Shown here piece by piece: positions 9,861 through 21,214 of a stretch of DNA of 64,000 nucleotides. The stretch is from positions 5,956,655-6,020,654 of the forward strand of contig JABAKD010000005.1 of the NCBI GenBank assembly GCA_012845835.1, given 5' to 3'. Position 1 is the first letter of the stretch; each line of letters begins with the position of its first letter. The notes beneath the pieces are model-generated. The model did no database searches. It saw only the letters and a program-made list of their open reading frames with translations, and was not told the DNA's origin. A program made the translations under genes and the position numbers. This DNA is from Undaria pinnatifida. Lineage: Eukaryota; Sar; Phaeophyceae; Laminariales; Alariaceae.

Positions 9861-11867
9861 GAATATGATCAACAAGTTCTCCATCACTGTAAAAAAATTC
9901 AAAATACTGCGATTTACGTGTTATGCTGCCGCGGCAGTAGAACATAACTCGAACGCAAAGGTAAAGGGTATAACCTACGCATGGCGAGAAATAAATAGGG
10001 ATACCGAAGGCGAAAAGAGTAGCAACGTCAGAGCGCACTGTATCAGCATTTGTTTGGGCACTTGCTGGCAAGGAGGATGCCTCGCAATGTAGTCTTGGTA
10101 TCAGGAAACCGATAATAAGGAAACGACAGCTCCCAGGAATCCACAAATAAGAGCAGGTAGACAACATAACCACGACTATACCACCGTTTTTCCAAAATAC
10201 GTGTTAGTATTTCGAAGGCACCCGCTTCGGTCACAGAAATCTCGGCGAGACTACATGGTCGAAACGAGGTCATTCCCCGAGTGGTCCGGTCTCGCGAATC
10301 TAGCCCGTTCAAAACGATGTGGCAGCGTGCGCACGACTAACAAAAATATCGATCCGACACTTGCGCCAATACAAGGCAAAACCATGCCGTGTTGTAAGTC
10401 AAATTGAAGCCGTCACGAGGAACGCCGTCTTGGTGTGGCCACACGGCAGATAGCGACGAGTTGAACTAACGAGGAAACCAGTGTACTCGAACTATTGCTG
10501 CCGGCATTTGAACCAACTGCGCGAATCCACTCTCTTACCCGCCGTGTTTACTCAGCACGAAGGGTGCTGTCATAGACAGTCGAAGGGGGTTATGTCGTGC
10601 AGATCGTGAGCAGTGACCAAGAACACGATACGTCCCCCTGTCAAAACTTCACCTACGAAATTAGTTTTCTCTCGAAATGATCACCCCAAAGTCACATACA
10701 TCCTTATCAAAGATTGACATGGGCCTCATCAAGGAGTGGGCGATGTGGAGAACAGGGTACTACGTAGATACCGTCAATATCCGATCACACATGCCAATCA
10801 TGAAGATGCGTTCACCAACGCCGGGTCTATGAGATCTGCCCTCAATGATTGATCTTCATAATAGTTGACGTCCGGCACTATCGACCTCGAACGCAACTGG
10901 GAGCCCAGGGTCCGTTACGATAACAATCCAACCTCCCTCGGATCACTCCATGAAATGTCCCCTCGCTGAACTCGAGAGAGGTTTGTGAACGCACCTCCTT
11001 GTCACATGCACGAAAGAACAAGCGAGTCTCGGCGTCGGCCAACACCCGTCCAAGACCAATACAAAAATGTTGAGGACAGAGGTTTTAAACTATTACCTCT
11101 CGACGCAATTTTCAGTAGCATTGATTGGTTCATTGCTGTACTCTTAGTCGTAACATAACTAGAAAGTAACATACGAGCGTTACAGCTGAACCAGAACGTT
11201 CTCGGAGGGAATGCTCTAAAAAGACGGCGGGATTGCCACCTATTCGACAGCTGCTATACGTGTTCAAGAAGAAGATCGTATCGTGCCTGGTAGTCCAGTT
11301 ATCGAAATCAGAGGCTTCTGGAAGGAGTAGTGCTCTGGGCGTTGACACGGATGACGCCGGTGGCCTCGCCCTATTCACTCTTTTTTCATCCTTTTGTTTT
11401 TCCTCATCCGCTTTCAGTGTCGCCTGAACTCTGGGCACAGCAGTCCATTGTTCTCAAGTGTTTCTCGTCTTGACCGAAAGCGTCCTTAAAAAAATCAATA
11501 TATTTCTTCGTCGTGCATCTTGCACGCTCCTTCGGTTAGCTTAACTGCTGCCAACGCCAGCGTTTGCGACCACACCAGGTCGTATCGTCACATACACCAA
11601 TAGATTATGGACCTCGTCTGCCGCGCGACGCGTTCATCAGGGGTCTTCGGAGAGACGTATTCATGTAGATTCAAGATACTTAGCACTGGTGACTGAGTCC
11701 ATCTCGGCCGTGTACTGCTGTCAGGAAGAATAGAATCGTAACTCCGAACCGACATCGCGATCGGGCCATTGTACTCTGCGTTTAATTTTCTTGCACGGGT
11801 TGAGCATGTAGTGCGGCGTAACGGCCGGAATTCTTGAAGCGTCGCAGATTGCGCTACGTCTACTTGA
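9861..11867. other. Stretch with no recognisable gene
   Basis: Short open frames only, none with a recognisable motif. A minus-strand frame at 11130-11438 (103 codons) has a plausible composition: a charged start with KADEEKQKDEKR, then EASDFDNWTTRHDTIFFLN. It matches nothing I can name and may be a retroelement remnant. If the R1'' gene once continued past the copia insertion, I could not find its upstream exons here. Confidence 0.4.
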
Positions 11868-12150
11868 TCCTGCACCAGCTGCAGCATCGACGGCACAGGT
11901 AGTACACGTCCGTCATTTGAACACGGGTCGAGAAAGGACTCGAAACGTGCAGTTGAGCCTGTCCCAGCTGCAGCATAGACGGCACAGGTAGTGTGCGTCA
12001 TTGGAACACGGGTAAATATCGAACTCGAGGCGTTCAGTTGAGTCTGCACTAGCTGCAACATAAACGGCACATGTGGTGCACGTCAGGGTACCGCGCTGCA
12101 CCAGCTTTAGCATAGACGGCACAGGTAATGTACGTCAGTACAAGACAGCA
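11868..12150. repeat. Degenerate ~90-bp tandem repeat
   Basis: AGCTGCAGCATAGACGGCAC and close variants recur near 11877, 11969, 12051 and 12104, each followed by GGTAGTGYRCGTC and, in the first three, a GAACACGGG / TTGAGTC stretch. The minus-strand peptide frames it opens (11588-12122) are repeat by-products. Confidence 0.65.
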
Positions 12151-12319
12151 CAGGCCGATCTTTGCAAATTCGGGGTGTGGTTCTTTGTACGCCTGCACTA
12201 GGATTGCACCAAGATATTCGCAAACCCTTGACGTTCACCGCTGAGCGGAAGGAGCCATCATCATGGACGGCACAGCGAGCATCCTTCATGATGTCTTGAG
12301 ACAAATATCAAACTTCAAC

Positions 12320-13966
12320 GGCAAAAAGGCGGACGGCTTTCTTGAATAGAGTTCCAAGCTTCGTTCCAGTCCCAGCATCAACAACAGAGCCATCTTCAAC
12401 ATCCTGCACGGGGAAGAGCGACCGCGGAAGATGACAGTCAGGTCACTGCCCGTGCGGTGCGGGATGCCACCTACCAGGATCTATTCAGCATGTCGTTTTT
12501 TCGACGGGCGGCTCTGCCTTCTTCGTCGTAGGGAGATTCGAGGGCACCACTCTCGAGGACGGAGCAGGGCATGGACAGCAAGCGTGGGCAGCGTTGTGTG
12601 GGACGTTTGAAGAGAGTTCCCGCCAAGCGATTCGCGCGGAACATTCTAAAATGAACAGCACTCGAATGCGTTCAGAACAAGACCCGGACGGGTATCTTTA
12701 CCGCATGGATAGCTGCCATGACTGCCTTAACGCTTTGCGACCCAGCAGCGGGCCCAGCAGATCGTCAGTATGAGGATGTTTTACTGCAACCTCTACCACG
12801 CGAATATAAGGCAATTCGTCAATCCCACCTTGAGAGAGGGGACTTCGGCCTTGCCGATATCCGGCGTATGATGGCGGCCATCTGCGCAGATAACCTGGCC
12901 CGTTCACGTTCTGGTTCATTTAGAGGTATCACGGGACGTAGTGCCTCCATGCAGAAAATGACCGCGATCTCAATGGCATCAAGTGCCACGTTTGTGATGG
13001 TGTCGGCTACTTCAAGATTAAGTGCCCCCTACGGGTCAAGCAATAGCAGGAGAATGATGGACAGCAGCCGCCACAGCAGCTTAAGAACAACAGAACATCC
13101 TACTTAGACAGCATTGACGAAACCGTGGGGGCGGGCAAGGTCCCGTATGGTGCTCATACCATAGACCAACCACCTATAGCAAAGCCGACTGCTGCGCCAG
13201 GAGGTGCAAACGGACTGACGGCAACGCTCACATTGCTACCACCGGACCTTCGCAGAATAAATAAATCTGCAGCGCCGACGATCTTTCAGAAGCGGACGAC
13301 CAGCCGGAACGCCCCTACGCCTCCTTCACAGCGACCGAGGTACATCCAACGGTGGCAATTGCCGCGGAGAAAATCCGCAAGGAGGAAACCTGGTCGTTCG
13401 GCTCCCAGTTAGCATCGCACCCTTGGCCACTTGAATAATGTGCCAAGCCCGCAATCTCTTCAAGACTCCAGGAAAAGCCGGACGTCTCCTACATAGACGG
13501 AGGGGCGCAAGGTGAGGGCAAATCGCTCTACCGAATCGCCCCAATGGAGCCAGACCGGCCAAGACCGAGCGCAAACCGCACAAGAGCGGCACCGTTGCTA
13601 TATATCTAGTCGACAGCGGAGCCTCAGGTTGCTGCTTCGACGATCTCATCATCCTCTATGTCAAACATCGTGTACGGGACTACACCTCCCTTAGCACGCC
13701 TCGCACAATACTTACAGCTGGAGGAACCCTGCTGGAGGGCACAGCGGAGGGTGTATTACAAGGCCTCATCACCGACGACTACGAGGAACAGCAACTTGCG
13801 CGGATTGCAATCCTAATTGTGCCCGGTATTGGGCGCAATCTTTTCTCTGTCAAAACAGCAGCGAGAAAGGGCAACGTTTCGATTATCGATGTCAACAAAC
13901 TTACGCTGGAGGCGGGTGACATTACCGTGCCACTTCGCAGAGAGAACAGCGATCTCAACTCCTAGA
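12320..13966 (+). pseudogene. Copia gag-protease fragment (second copia lineage)
   Basis: Read on the plus strand with frameshifts. Gag: LEDGAGHGQQAWAALCGTFE, MNSTRMRSEQDPDGYLYRMD, then in another frame YEDVLLQPLPREYKAIRQSH and DFGLADIRRMMAAICADNLA. The zinc knuckle is CHVCDGVGYFKIKC, where Tyr sits at the His position of CX2CX4HX4C. Protease: AIYLVDSGASGCCFDD with the DSG active site, and LIVPGIGRNLFSVKTA, in one open frame of about 125 codons ending in TAG at 13966. Integrase, RT and RNase H are absent: the R2 block starts 145 bases later. No LTR was recognised. Confidence 0.8.
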
Positions 13967-14111
13967 TCTCAGTGCGGATGACTATGCAGGATAAGAGATG
14001 GCGATATATGCGGTGGTCAATGTTCAAGGGTGGCACCGGCGGCTGGGTCTCAACGTTCGGGGCGGCGCTACTAGGAGGATGGAGAAAGGCAACATCGCCA
14101 TCTCGCATGTG

Positions 14112-14270
14112 TAGGGCCCATCACTACCGCACGGGGTGTCCACCGACGTACTCTACACCTATTTGGACGGAACAGGCCGCGGTGCTAAGAGTTGGGCGGA
14201 TTACGGTTGCGCAGTATTGTTATATTTTTACTCGACGAGCGAAGGCGGGAAATGGGGATAGGTTTGTGCC
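14112..14270 (+). pseudogene. Possible RNase H-like remnant (LINE type), copy A
   Basis: The frame reads YLDGTGRGAKSWADYGCAVL and ends GGKWG plus stop. The copy at 42650-42790 reads YLDGTGGGAGNWACYGYAVW and GGKWGYER. DG-(T/S)-G followed by a small-residue loop and an aromatic strand resembles the first strand of RNase H domains in non-LTR retrotransposons. No RT is visible upstream. Weak call. Confidence 0.25.
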
Positions 14271-16964
14271 TTCCCGCACCTGATCTAGGATACACCAGGT
14301 CATCAGGTGAGGCCGGCATGATTACTGTACATCGATCGTCTGTTCTGTTTACTTTTTGTTCCTCGTTCTACGGAATATTTCATGTGTTTATGATGCTAGT
14401 GGGGTATCGCTTTAATTTCCAAGATTTGCTTATTTTGTTACTTGGTGGTAGTCTTGGGTGTGTTCGGAGAGTTGCCCTGTGTATACGGTGCCTGTTCTCG
14501 AGTGGTTTACTGTGGTAACGCGGAAGGCAGGCACACCCGCTTGTGGCGACAATGACCGTGACCCAGACTGATAGGAATAGTAGCGTCGACCGACAATGCA
14601 TGTGATATGTGAAGGTGCTGGGCCGGGGTCTTTCAGCTCTTGTACGACCAGAGATGCCGCTCGCACCAAGAACGTTTTTCACCAAATAACCTTCGCTAAC
14701 CCTCGCCTTCCCTTGGCCCTCCGCCCTCGTCGTTCCCCAATGTGTATAGAGCGGAACCATCCGCCAACAGGAGAAGGGGAACCTGACAATACGGGAGGCG
14801 ATCAAGGACCGAGCGATAAGCGAACGGGGCTCAACACTCCGCTGCATGAATCAAGTACCCTGATGTGGCAGTCGCGGGTCCAAGCAAAGAAGCACAAGCC
14901 GTGACTTCTACTGTACAGCCCTGTCTAGATGATATCGCTTGCAATGCTTGGGGCATCGTAATTGGTGTTGCCAGGGCGTTTGTGTTGACCACGGGTTTGG
15001 TGGTGGTGATTCCTGCATACGGTGCGTGTAGATTCGGTTTGCCAGGGAATGGGAGGGCATTATTGCGTTTGTGTGCCACGGTGCCACAACTAAATATTAT
15101 GCGCAGCACTAATCTAGAACTGAATGTACTGATCTAAACAAAGAAGGGGCGTGGGTAAATTTTTGTACTGTAGGAGATAACTAGGTTGCAGTTTCTTGGA
15201 GCTGGCAAGGATCGAAGATGTTTCCGCGCTCATCTGGCTTTCACTACTGTGGGACAGACGCAGATGGTGCGTGTAGACTAATGTCTGAGAACCTTCGAGA
15301 ATACGTGTCGTTGTGGAGCAACGAATGAGCTGATGTTTTTCATTACTGTTTTTGCTACGGCCCGTTTTTAGCGGCAGCAGCGGTGCGACACGCACGCGCG
15401 CGGAAAGGAGCCATGGTTGCTACTGTTATCTTCCGTGTTGCAAAGTAGCTACGAAAGCAACTCTTGCTTGAGGTGAAATCGCTCCGAGGTAGTGCCTCCT
15501 GGCCAAGTCTGCTTGTGGTACTACACTGTCGGAGTGTTTCAGGCCGTTTTCCCCCCCGCTCGTTTTCTCCCGCCGCTCATACGAGCACCGCCATGACTGT
15601 GACATCGCCTTCGGCACTCGAGTATGATCAACCGCGACGAAACTCAGCACCGTCTCCCCATATCTTCGGTAGCACGTAACACAAAGGCAGCAGCGGATGC
15701 GATGCTTCTTTTTTGTGTGATAGGACCAGACTTTCCACATATCCTGATTACGTGCTGCTGAGGCTACGGATGTTATTTCGGCCAAGTTACCAGGAGTTGT
15801 GTTGCCAAGCACAGAAGCCTGGTCAGATTGACCAACACTGCATGGACAGTGCACCAGTACACTATACACAATGTGTACGCTCCTGTATATTTGTGTGCCG
15901 TATTTCAAGAGTAGAATGTTTCTATCTTCTAGAAAGTTCCAGTTTATAGTCTAGACTAAGTATAGGTTTGATCCCCAGAACCGTAGGTGAGCTTCGAAAT
16001 GTGTTAGCCCTAGTCGGAATCCAAATCTTACCTGAAACGGGACATCCATGCAGCTGCCTTTGACCGGTAACGGTCCTAGAATCTATTCGCATAACTTGCA
16101 AGCATGCAAACGTTTTGTTTTATGTGGAATGGCGGCGTCTTCGTCTGTGCTATCCCGTCGACGGCTTGAACCAGGTTCACCGGTATATCTACTGATTATC
16201 GCGAGCATTGTACATGACTGCTGAGACACCGTCCATTGTGAGTATCATTATCAAACGAAAGAGACAGGGCTGCCTGGCGGCATTTTTGCACTCCGCCAGC
16301 ATAAGAGAGTCCGGACATGTGTTAGGAAGCTTGTGGTATTGGCTTGTAAATGTCCAAGATAAGGTATACAGGTGCATGATGGCATCCTACTTGGAATGCC
16401 TATACTTACAGTGAGCAGGCGTTCAAACACGTGGCAAGAGGGCAGTTCCTGCGGTCGCAGACCTTTGTCGAACCGATGATAGCATCAAATCTGCTATCAC
16501 CAGCCACACAGCACCCATGAGTGACAATACAAGGTCTGAATATTGGGCAAACCTGAATAGGAACACGAGTGCGGCTCAAGCAATCTCTTGACACTTGGTG
16601 TTAACCGGCTTTAAGGACTTGCCTTTTCGCAATCTACTGCGATTTCCGTGTTTTTGAAACCAAATTGTTTCATGTTTGCATGTGGCAAGCTCTTCCTTTC
16701 GAAGGTCACGACAGCGGGGTCCAATGGGATTCCCGTGCCCATCGCCGCTCACGGCTGGTTGAGGGCGGGTCACGATGTTGCTGGTTGGGAGCTCCACTTG
16801 CATCAGGTGGAGCGCCATCGACGTCTGCCTATTATGGCAACCTGTTACCCACAACGCGAACGTGCTGCTCGACTATCACGACCAGTACATCACGGTCCCG
16901 CCTTTGCCTTGTCCACCACTTGTCGAGCGTGATAAAGCACAGGCAGCTGAGATAGGCTATCTAC

Positions 16965-17065
16965 TAGTGGACCCACCCACCTGCCCACCCACGCACCCCC
17001 TCACCCACCCACCTAGCCAGCCAGCCACCAAGACCGCCATCAACACTAACAGGAGCACTAACACG
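16965..17065. repeat. CCCACCCA-rich tract in R2 copy A
   Basis: Imperfect CCCACC/CAGCC repeats on the plus strand. Copy B has a shortened version at 49875-49935. Confidence 0.7.
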
Positions 17066-18489
17066 CACACACCCAACCTCCCACCGACTTCATCCGACGC
17101 ACCAATCTTCCACCACACAGAGCACGTGACTAGCAACGCGGGGGCTGTATAGCAGGCAAGGCTATACAGCAGGATGCATGTACGTCTCAAGCGCTATGGT
17201 GACCCTTGACGACGAAAAGCGTACAAGACTGGCTGTTTTGCAATATTGGTCGATTTCCGTGGTCTTGTTTGCATTCGCCTTCGTTTTTGCTCATGGCAAG
17301 CTCTTCTTGTCGAAGGCCGACGATGCCTTACAGGAGCGAGGCATGCGCACATTGTCGGAATGCAGCACAATTTGTCGGGTTGCAAAACTAAAATAATACG
17401 AGTATAACCCACGCGGACTGCGACGCTACCCTCGAGGCTCCGTAACTCTACATAGATCGTCATTGCCGTGGTAATCACTGCTGTGCATAAGCGTCATACT
17501 TTACTTACCCCACAAACGGTGTACGTGTTACACACTGTAATATTCACACTGTACATACCGTACACACTGCACATACGATTCATACAATTCGTGCATGGCG
17601 CAAGCTTTCGCGGTAATAACATGTTGATCCTACTTTTCCGCCATTCGCTCCTGGACTGCAAGATCAATCAAGACAAAACACCCCCCCCAGCGCGCGCGTG
17701 ACTTTGGCCATAAGGAACCATTTGCGCGTACCGTCGTACGAGTCTCCAAAAGGTATTCTTGCTTGGAAAATACTGCTTCTCGACCAACCCAAGGGGGGAA
17801 CAACAACCAATCGACCCTTGCCTGATTGGTGAAAATTTGTCCTGGCAGCATATTGAGATGCTAGGGTCTATGGTCTTACCTACTACGGCCGTGAATGATA
17901 ACACAAACGAACACCCCCCCCCGGCCCGTCGTTCAAACATTTGAAAATTTGCACTACCCTGGCCTTCCTACGGGTGTATCCTCAAACAACCAACGGTTCA
18001 TCCCGAGGACAACACTACAGCGGCCAAGCTCCCAGATGCGGGCGTACGGATTCGCAAAACGAAAATCATCATCCTGATTATCGTGCAACCCGCGGCGGCA
18101 AACCGAATACCAGGTACACTATGAAGATTCTGGATGGAAACTCGGCCGTCGCCAACATGGGGCATAGCGAGCTACAGCAAGTGCGCAAACACATCACGCG
18201 CTACGTGCTATTATACATCCTGCAACTGCCCCATCACACCACACACTTCCGGGTGGATGCACTACACTGTATGTGTCGAGGTCGGTGGTACAGTCTGAAT
18301 GCGCCACAGAAACATATCACGTACCCGTTCGCACGGTCACGTAGTCCCCACTCCTATATAGTATTGCCCCGTGCTGGCCGTGGCCACCACAGCTCATTCT
18401 CCAGAAAAGGGGGGCACGCGTCTAAGGAACAATCCGCCGTGTTTTTCAAGAAGTCGAGCAACGATTGGGACACTCCTACCTAATCACAT

Positions 18490-18745
18490 CCATTATAGCC
18501 TCCGTTGAGACAACCCCAGATGAGAGTCATCTTCGAGCGCTGCACAACCTGAGGGTTGTCCAAGCTGGAACAGTACACGACGAAATATCTGAGGAGAGCC
18601 CTAGCCGCGATATTCCAGGACCAAGTCGAGCACGAGCACCCTCGCCTGAGTACAACCACCTTTGCTCTTGTTGAGACCACCCCGAACGGGGGCTATCTGC
18701 AAGCGCTGCACCGCACGGCGTGTTTCCGACTCGAATCAAGCCAAA
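18490..18745 (+). repeat. Internal two-fold repeat in R2 (copy A)
   Basis: GTTGAGACAACCCCAGATGA and GTTGAGACCACCCCGAACGG begin two units, each followed by CATCT/TATCT-GCAAGCGCTGCAC-type sequence. Copy B (51385-51625) keeps both units in one open frame (PDESHLQALHNL and PNGGYLQALHRT). Copy A has a frame change. Coding status unknown. Confidence 0.5.
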
Positions 18746-19324
18746 CTATCGCTAGATGGGGGGTAACTTGTCGGAAACGAACTCACTCATGACCACTAAA
18801 CCTTATATACAGCACGTTGGGATAATAGGCCAAATCAATAAAATAGCGCGCGGGGCCCGAGTTTGGGGGTTTAATGTTGATATCTATCTCCAACCCACAC
18901 GCATATAGAACTCTAGCCAACTCACAGTACTCCTACCGTTAATAGTAGACCCACACACCAGCACCCGACATATGCACCAGCCCAGGTATTCCGTGTGTAC
19001 CGTTACACTGCAACGCTTTTATACGATCACACTTGAAATCCTTGCCCACTTCAGCCAGAGATAGTGAAACTCCAAGAAAGCCGTGTGGTGACCATCAACA
19101 TACTGGTCGTGCTGAGCTATCGACCGCTGTCGTGCTGGCCGTGTGCTTCGACAGATGTAGCACGTTTTGGCCGAACCTTTTCTCGAATGGCGGTATGATT
19201 CGACACTATGGTACAGTATTCAACTGAAGAACTACCTAGCACCGCTGGAGTACCATTTGCGCTGCACAGGCGTGTTTTTGATATACTTAGCCCATGGACT
19301 CTAGGGCATGGAGTTGTCCAGCTG

Positions 19325-19630
19325 GTTGCACGTTCCACCTTTCTCTAAACCAGGTGTTGGGTGAGGCATATACCGCTCTCACGTGAGGGTCCTCACAGAA
19401 AATCAGGGGCACCCTCCACGGTACCTTCAGTACTGTATACCAGGTACTGCTTAGCATCTAAGCACGATACTGGCACGTTCCACCTTTCTCTAAATCAGTT
19501 GTTGGTTGAGGTACATATCGCTTCAAGTGAGGGTCCTCACAGAAAAATCAGGGGCACCCTCTCCCGTAGAAGGCGTCACTACAGTACTGTATACCAGGTA
19601 CTGCTTAGCATCCAAGCACGACGCTAGGCG
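19325..19630. repeat. Two-unit ~146-bp tandem repeat
   Basis: Each unit runs from GCACGTTCCACCTTTCTCTA through GTGAGGGTCCTCACAGAAAA and CAGGGGCACCCTC to TACCAGGTACTGCTTAGCAT. Also present at 52213-52510. Confidence 0.85.
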
Positions 19631-19634
19631 GCAC

Positions 19635-19960
19635 TGTGCTAGTTCGCGCTACGTCAGCCCGCACGACGCTACGCTAATCCATGTCATGCAAGGTCGCGCC
19701 ACGCTACGGCGGGCCACGCGAGGCCACGCTTCGCTATGCTAGGCTAGGCCACGCTACACTATGCAATAGGCTATGCTGTGCTGACCCGCACTACCCTGGC
19801 CCGTGCCAGGCTGCGTCGCGCTATGCTGGGTGGTGCTACTCTGGGCCGCGCTACTTATGGCCGCGGAATGCAAGGCCGAGCAACCCTAGGCCACGTTACG
19901 CAAGTAAGCTAGGGCGAGCTACTACGTACTTTGATATAGGCCACGGTAGGCCAGTCCTTG
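19635..19960. repeat. Degenerate GGCCACGCTACGCTA array
   Basis: About 325 bases built from words such as GGCCACGCTA, GCTATGCTA and CTGGGCCGCGCTAC, with a loose unit of 10-17 bases. It marks the R2/R1 junction in both copies (52520-52870 in copy B). Confidence 0.75.
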
Positions 19961-21123
19961 CTACACAAGGCAATACCTCGCCCAAAACTTGATTTTGATA
20001 AAACGTTACAACACAATTCGACCAACGTCCTGTGGCCTAGATATCCAACCAATGTGTTTGGAGAACACACAGTTGGTATGCCAACGACACGGAGTAGTTC
20101 GTCAGGGGAGGGGCTTCGTCAGCCGTGATCAAGGTTCGTTCCTAACCCGTGCTACACCTACCGTAGTACGCGTCGCATGTCTACAGTATTATCTCTCTCA
20201 AAAAAAAAAAAAAACACTTCATTCAGGCAGGTTGCAAGCGGTGTACTCCTACCCAAACTAACGGCAATTTCGCATTCGTATTTCTATCGAAAGCTCGCTG
20301 CGAGATCGTCGAACTAGCAGCATCCAAATCTGAAACACTAACTTCAGCATACCACCTAAACCCGCAAATAAATCACCACCCTTGCTTTGACCAACTCGGC
20401 GTGAGACGTGCCTGGTACTGTTAACATGTTCAACCCGACGCAATAAAAGGAAAAATACAATAGAATGGTGTTACCCTTTCCCTATGCTTTCAAGTCGCAT
20501 GTACAAGTATTATTCCATTAAAATTGGAGTGTAACGAAAACCCACTGTCCTATATGTAACCCTTTGTTTACAAGTACCGCATTCAAGACACATGTCACCA
20601 AAGCAATTCAACGAAAAATGGCTCAGAGCATACGTTCCAATCTGCTTCCACATCGGCATGCCATCAAAGTATTGTAAAACAAATAACTAAGGTACCTAGC
20701 TTTCGAAGGTGCAGCTCGACTTGTTCAAAATCAATTGTGAATGTGTCGTGCAATCCAAACACGACAACACGTCCAACGACAGTCCGTACCACGCATGTAT
20801 ACTGTGTTGCTGTGGAAAACACGTGTTGGGCCTCCAGGAACTGACTTCTCTTGACCCAACATACATACCTGTTTCACTCGGGGGGAAAGTACTCGGAAAA
20901 GCCCAAAACCTCGGGGGATCAGTCTGGGTAGTGTACCGATGATGTTGATTGCCCGGCCGCGAAAAAGGAGATTTCGGGCAGAACAAAAAACAAAAAACAA
21001 ATAGTTTACGGGAGGGATCCTTAAAGACACCACAGTTCCTACAACAACAGCAGTAATAGTTGACGTAAACTTGAAAGCAAATATTCTCAAACTAAAAAAG
21101 GAAATAAAAACGACGGCATGCTC

Positions 21124-21214
21124 CTAAAAGTCATCCCAGAACTGGGCGGGCATGGTCTTCCCCAACGCGCCCTCCCAGTGGAGGACGAACCCTACCAGGA
21201 AGCCCTCGTCCAAC
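21124..21214 (-). CDS. Last exon of the R1 gene (copy 1)
   Basis: Acceptor CACTCTAG. The first base completes the Arg codon split by the intron. Twenty-nine codons (LDEGFLVGFVLHWEGALGK to QFWDDF) and TAG. Identical in protein to the R1' copy and 26/29 identical to R1''. Confidence 0.75.

Larger units (their letters stand above)
14111..19971. repeat. Segmental duplication block R2 (copy A)
   Basis: Aligns colinearly with 42636-44950 plus about 49440-52872. In copy B a copia element splits the block. Identity is roughly 85-95 percent by eye with small indels. Open frames differ mostly by amino-acid-changing substitutions between copies, so I see no convincing gene apart from a possible RNase H-like remnant at the left edge. 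Contents: C-rich tract near 16970, a direct duplication around 16640/17240 (GATTTCCGTG ... GGCAAGCTCTTC), a short duplicated peptide-like segment at 18500-18740, a two-unit tandem repeat and a GCTACG-rich array at the right end. Confidence 0.85.
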
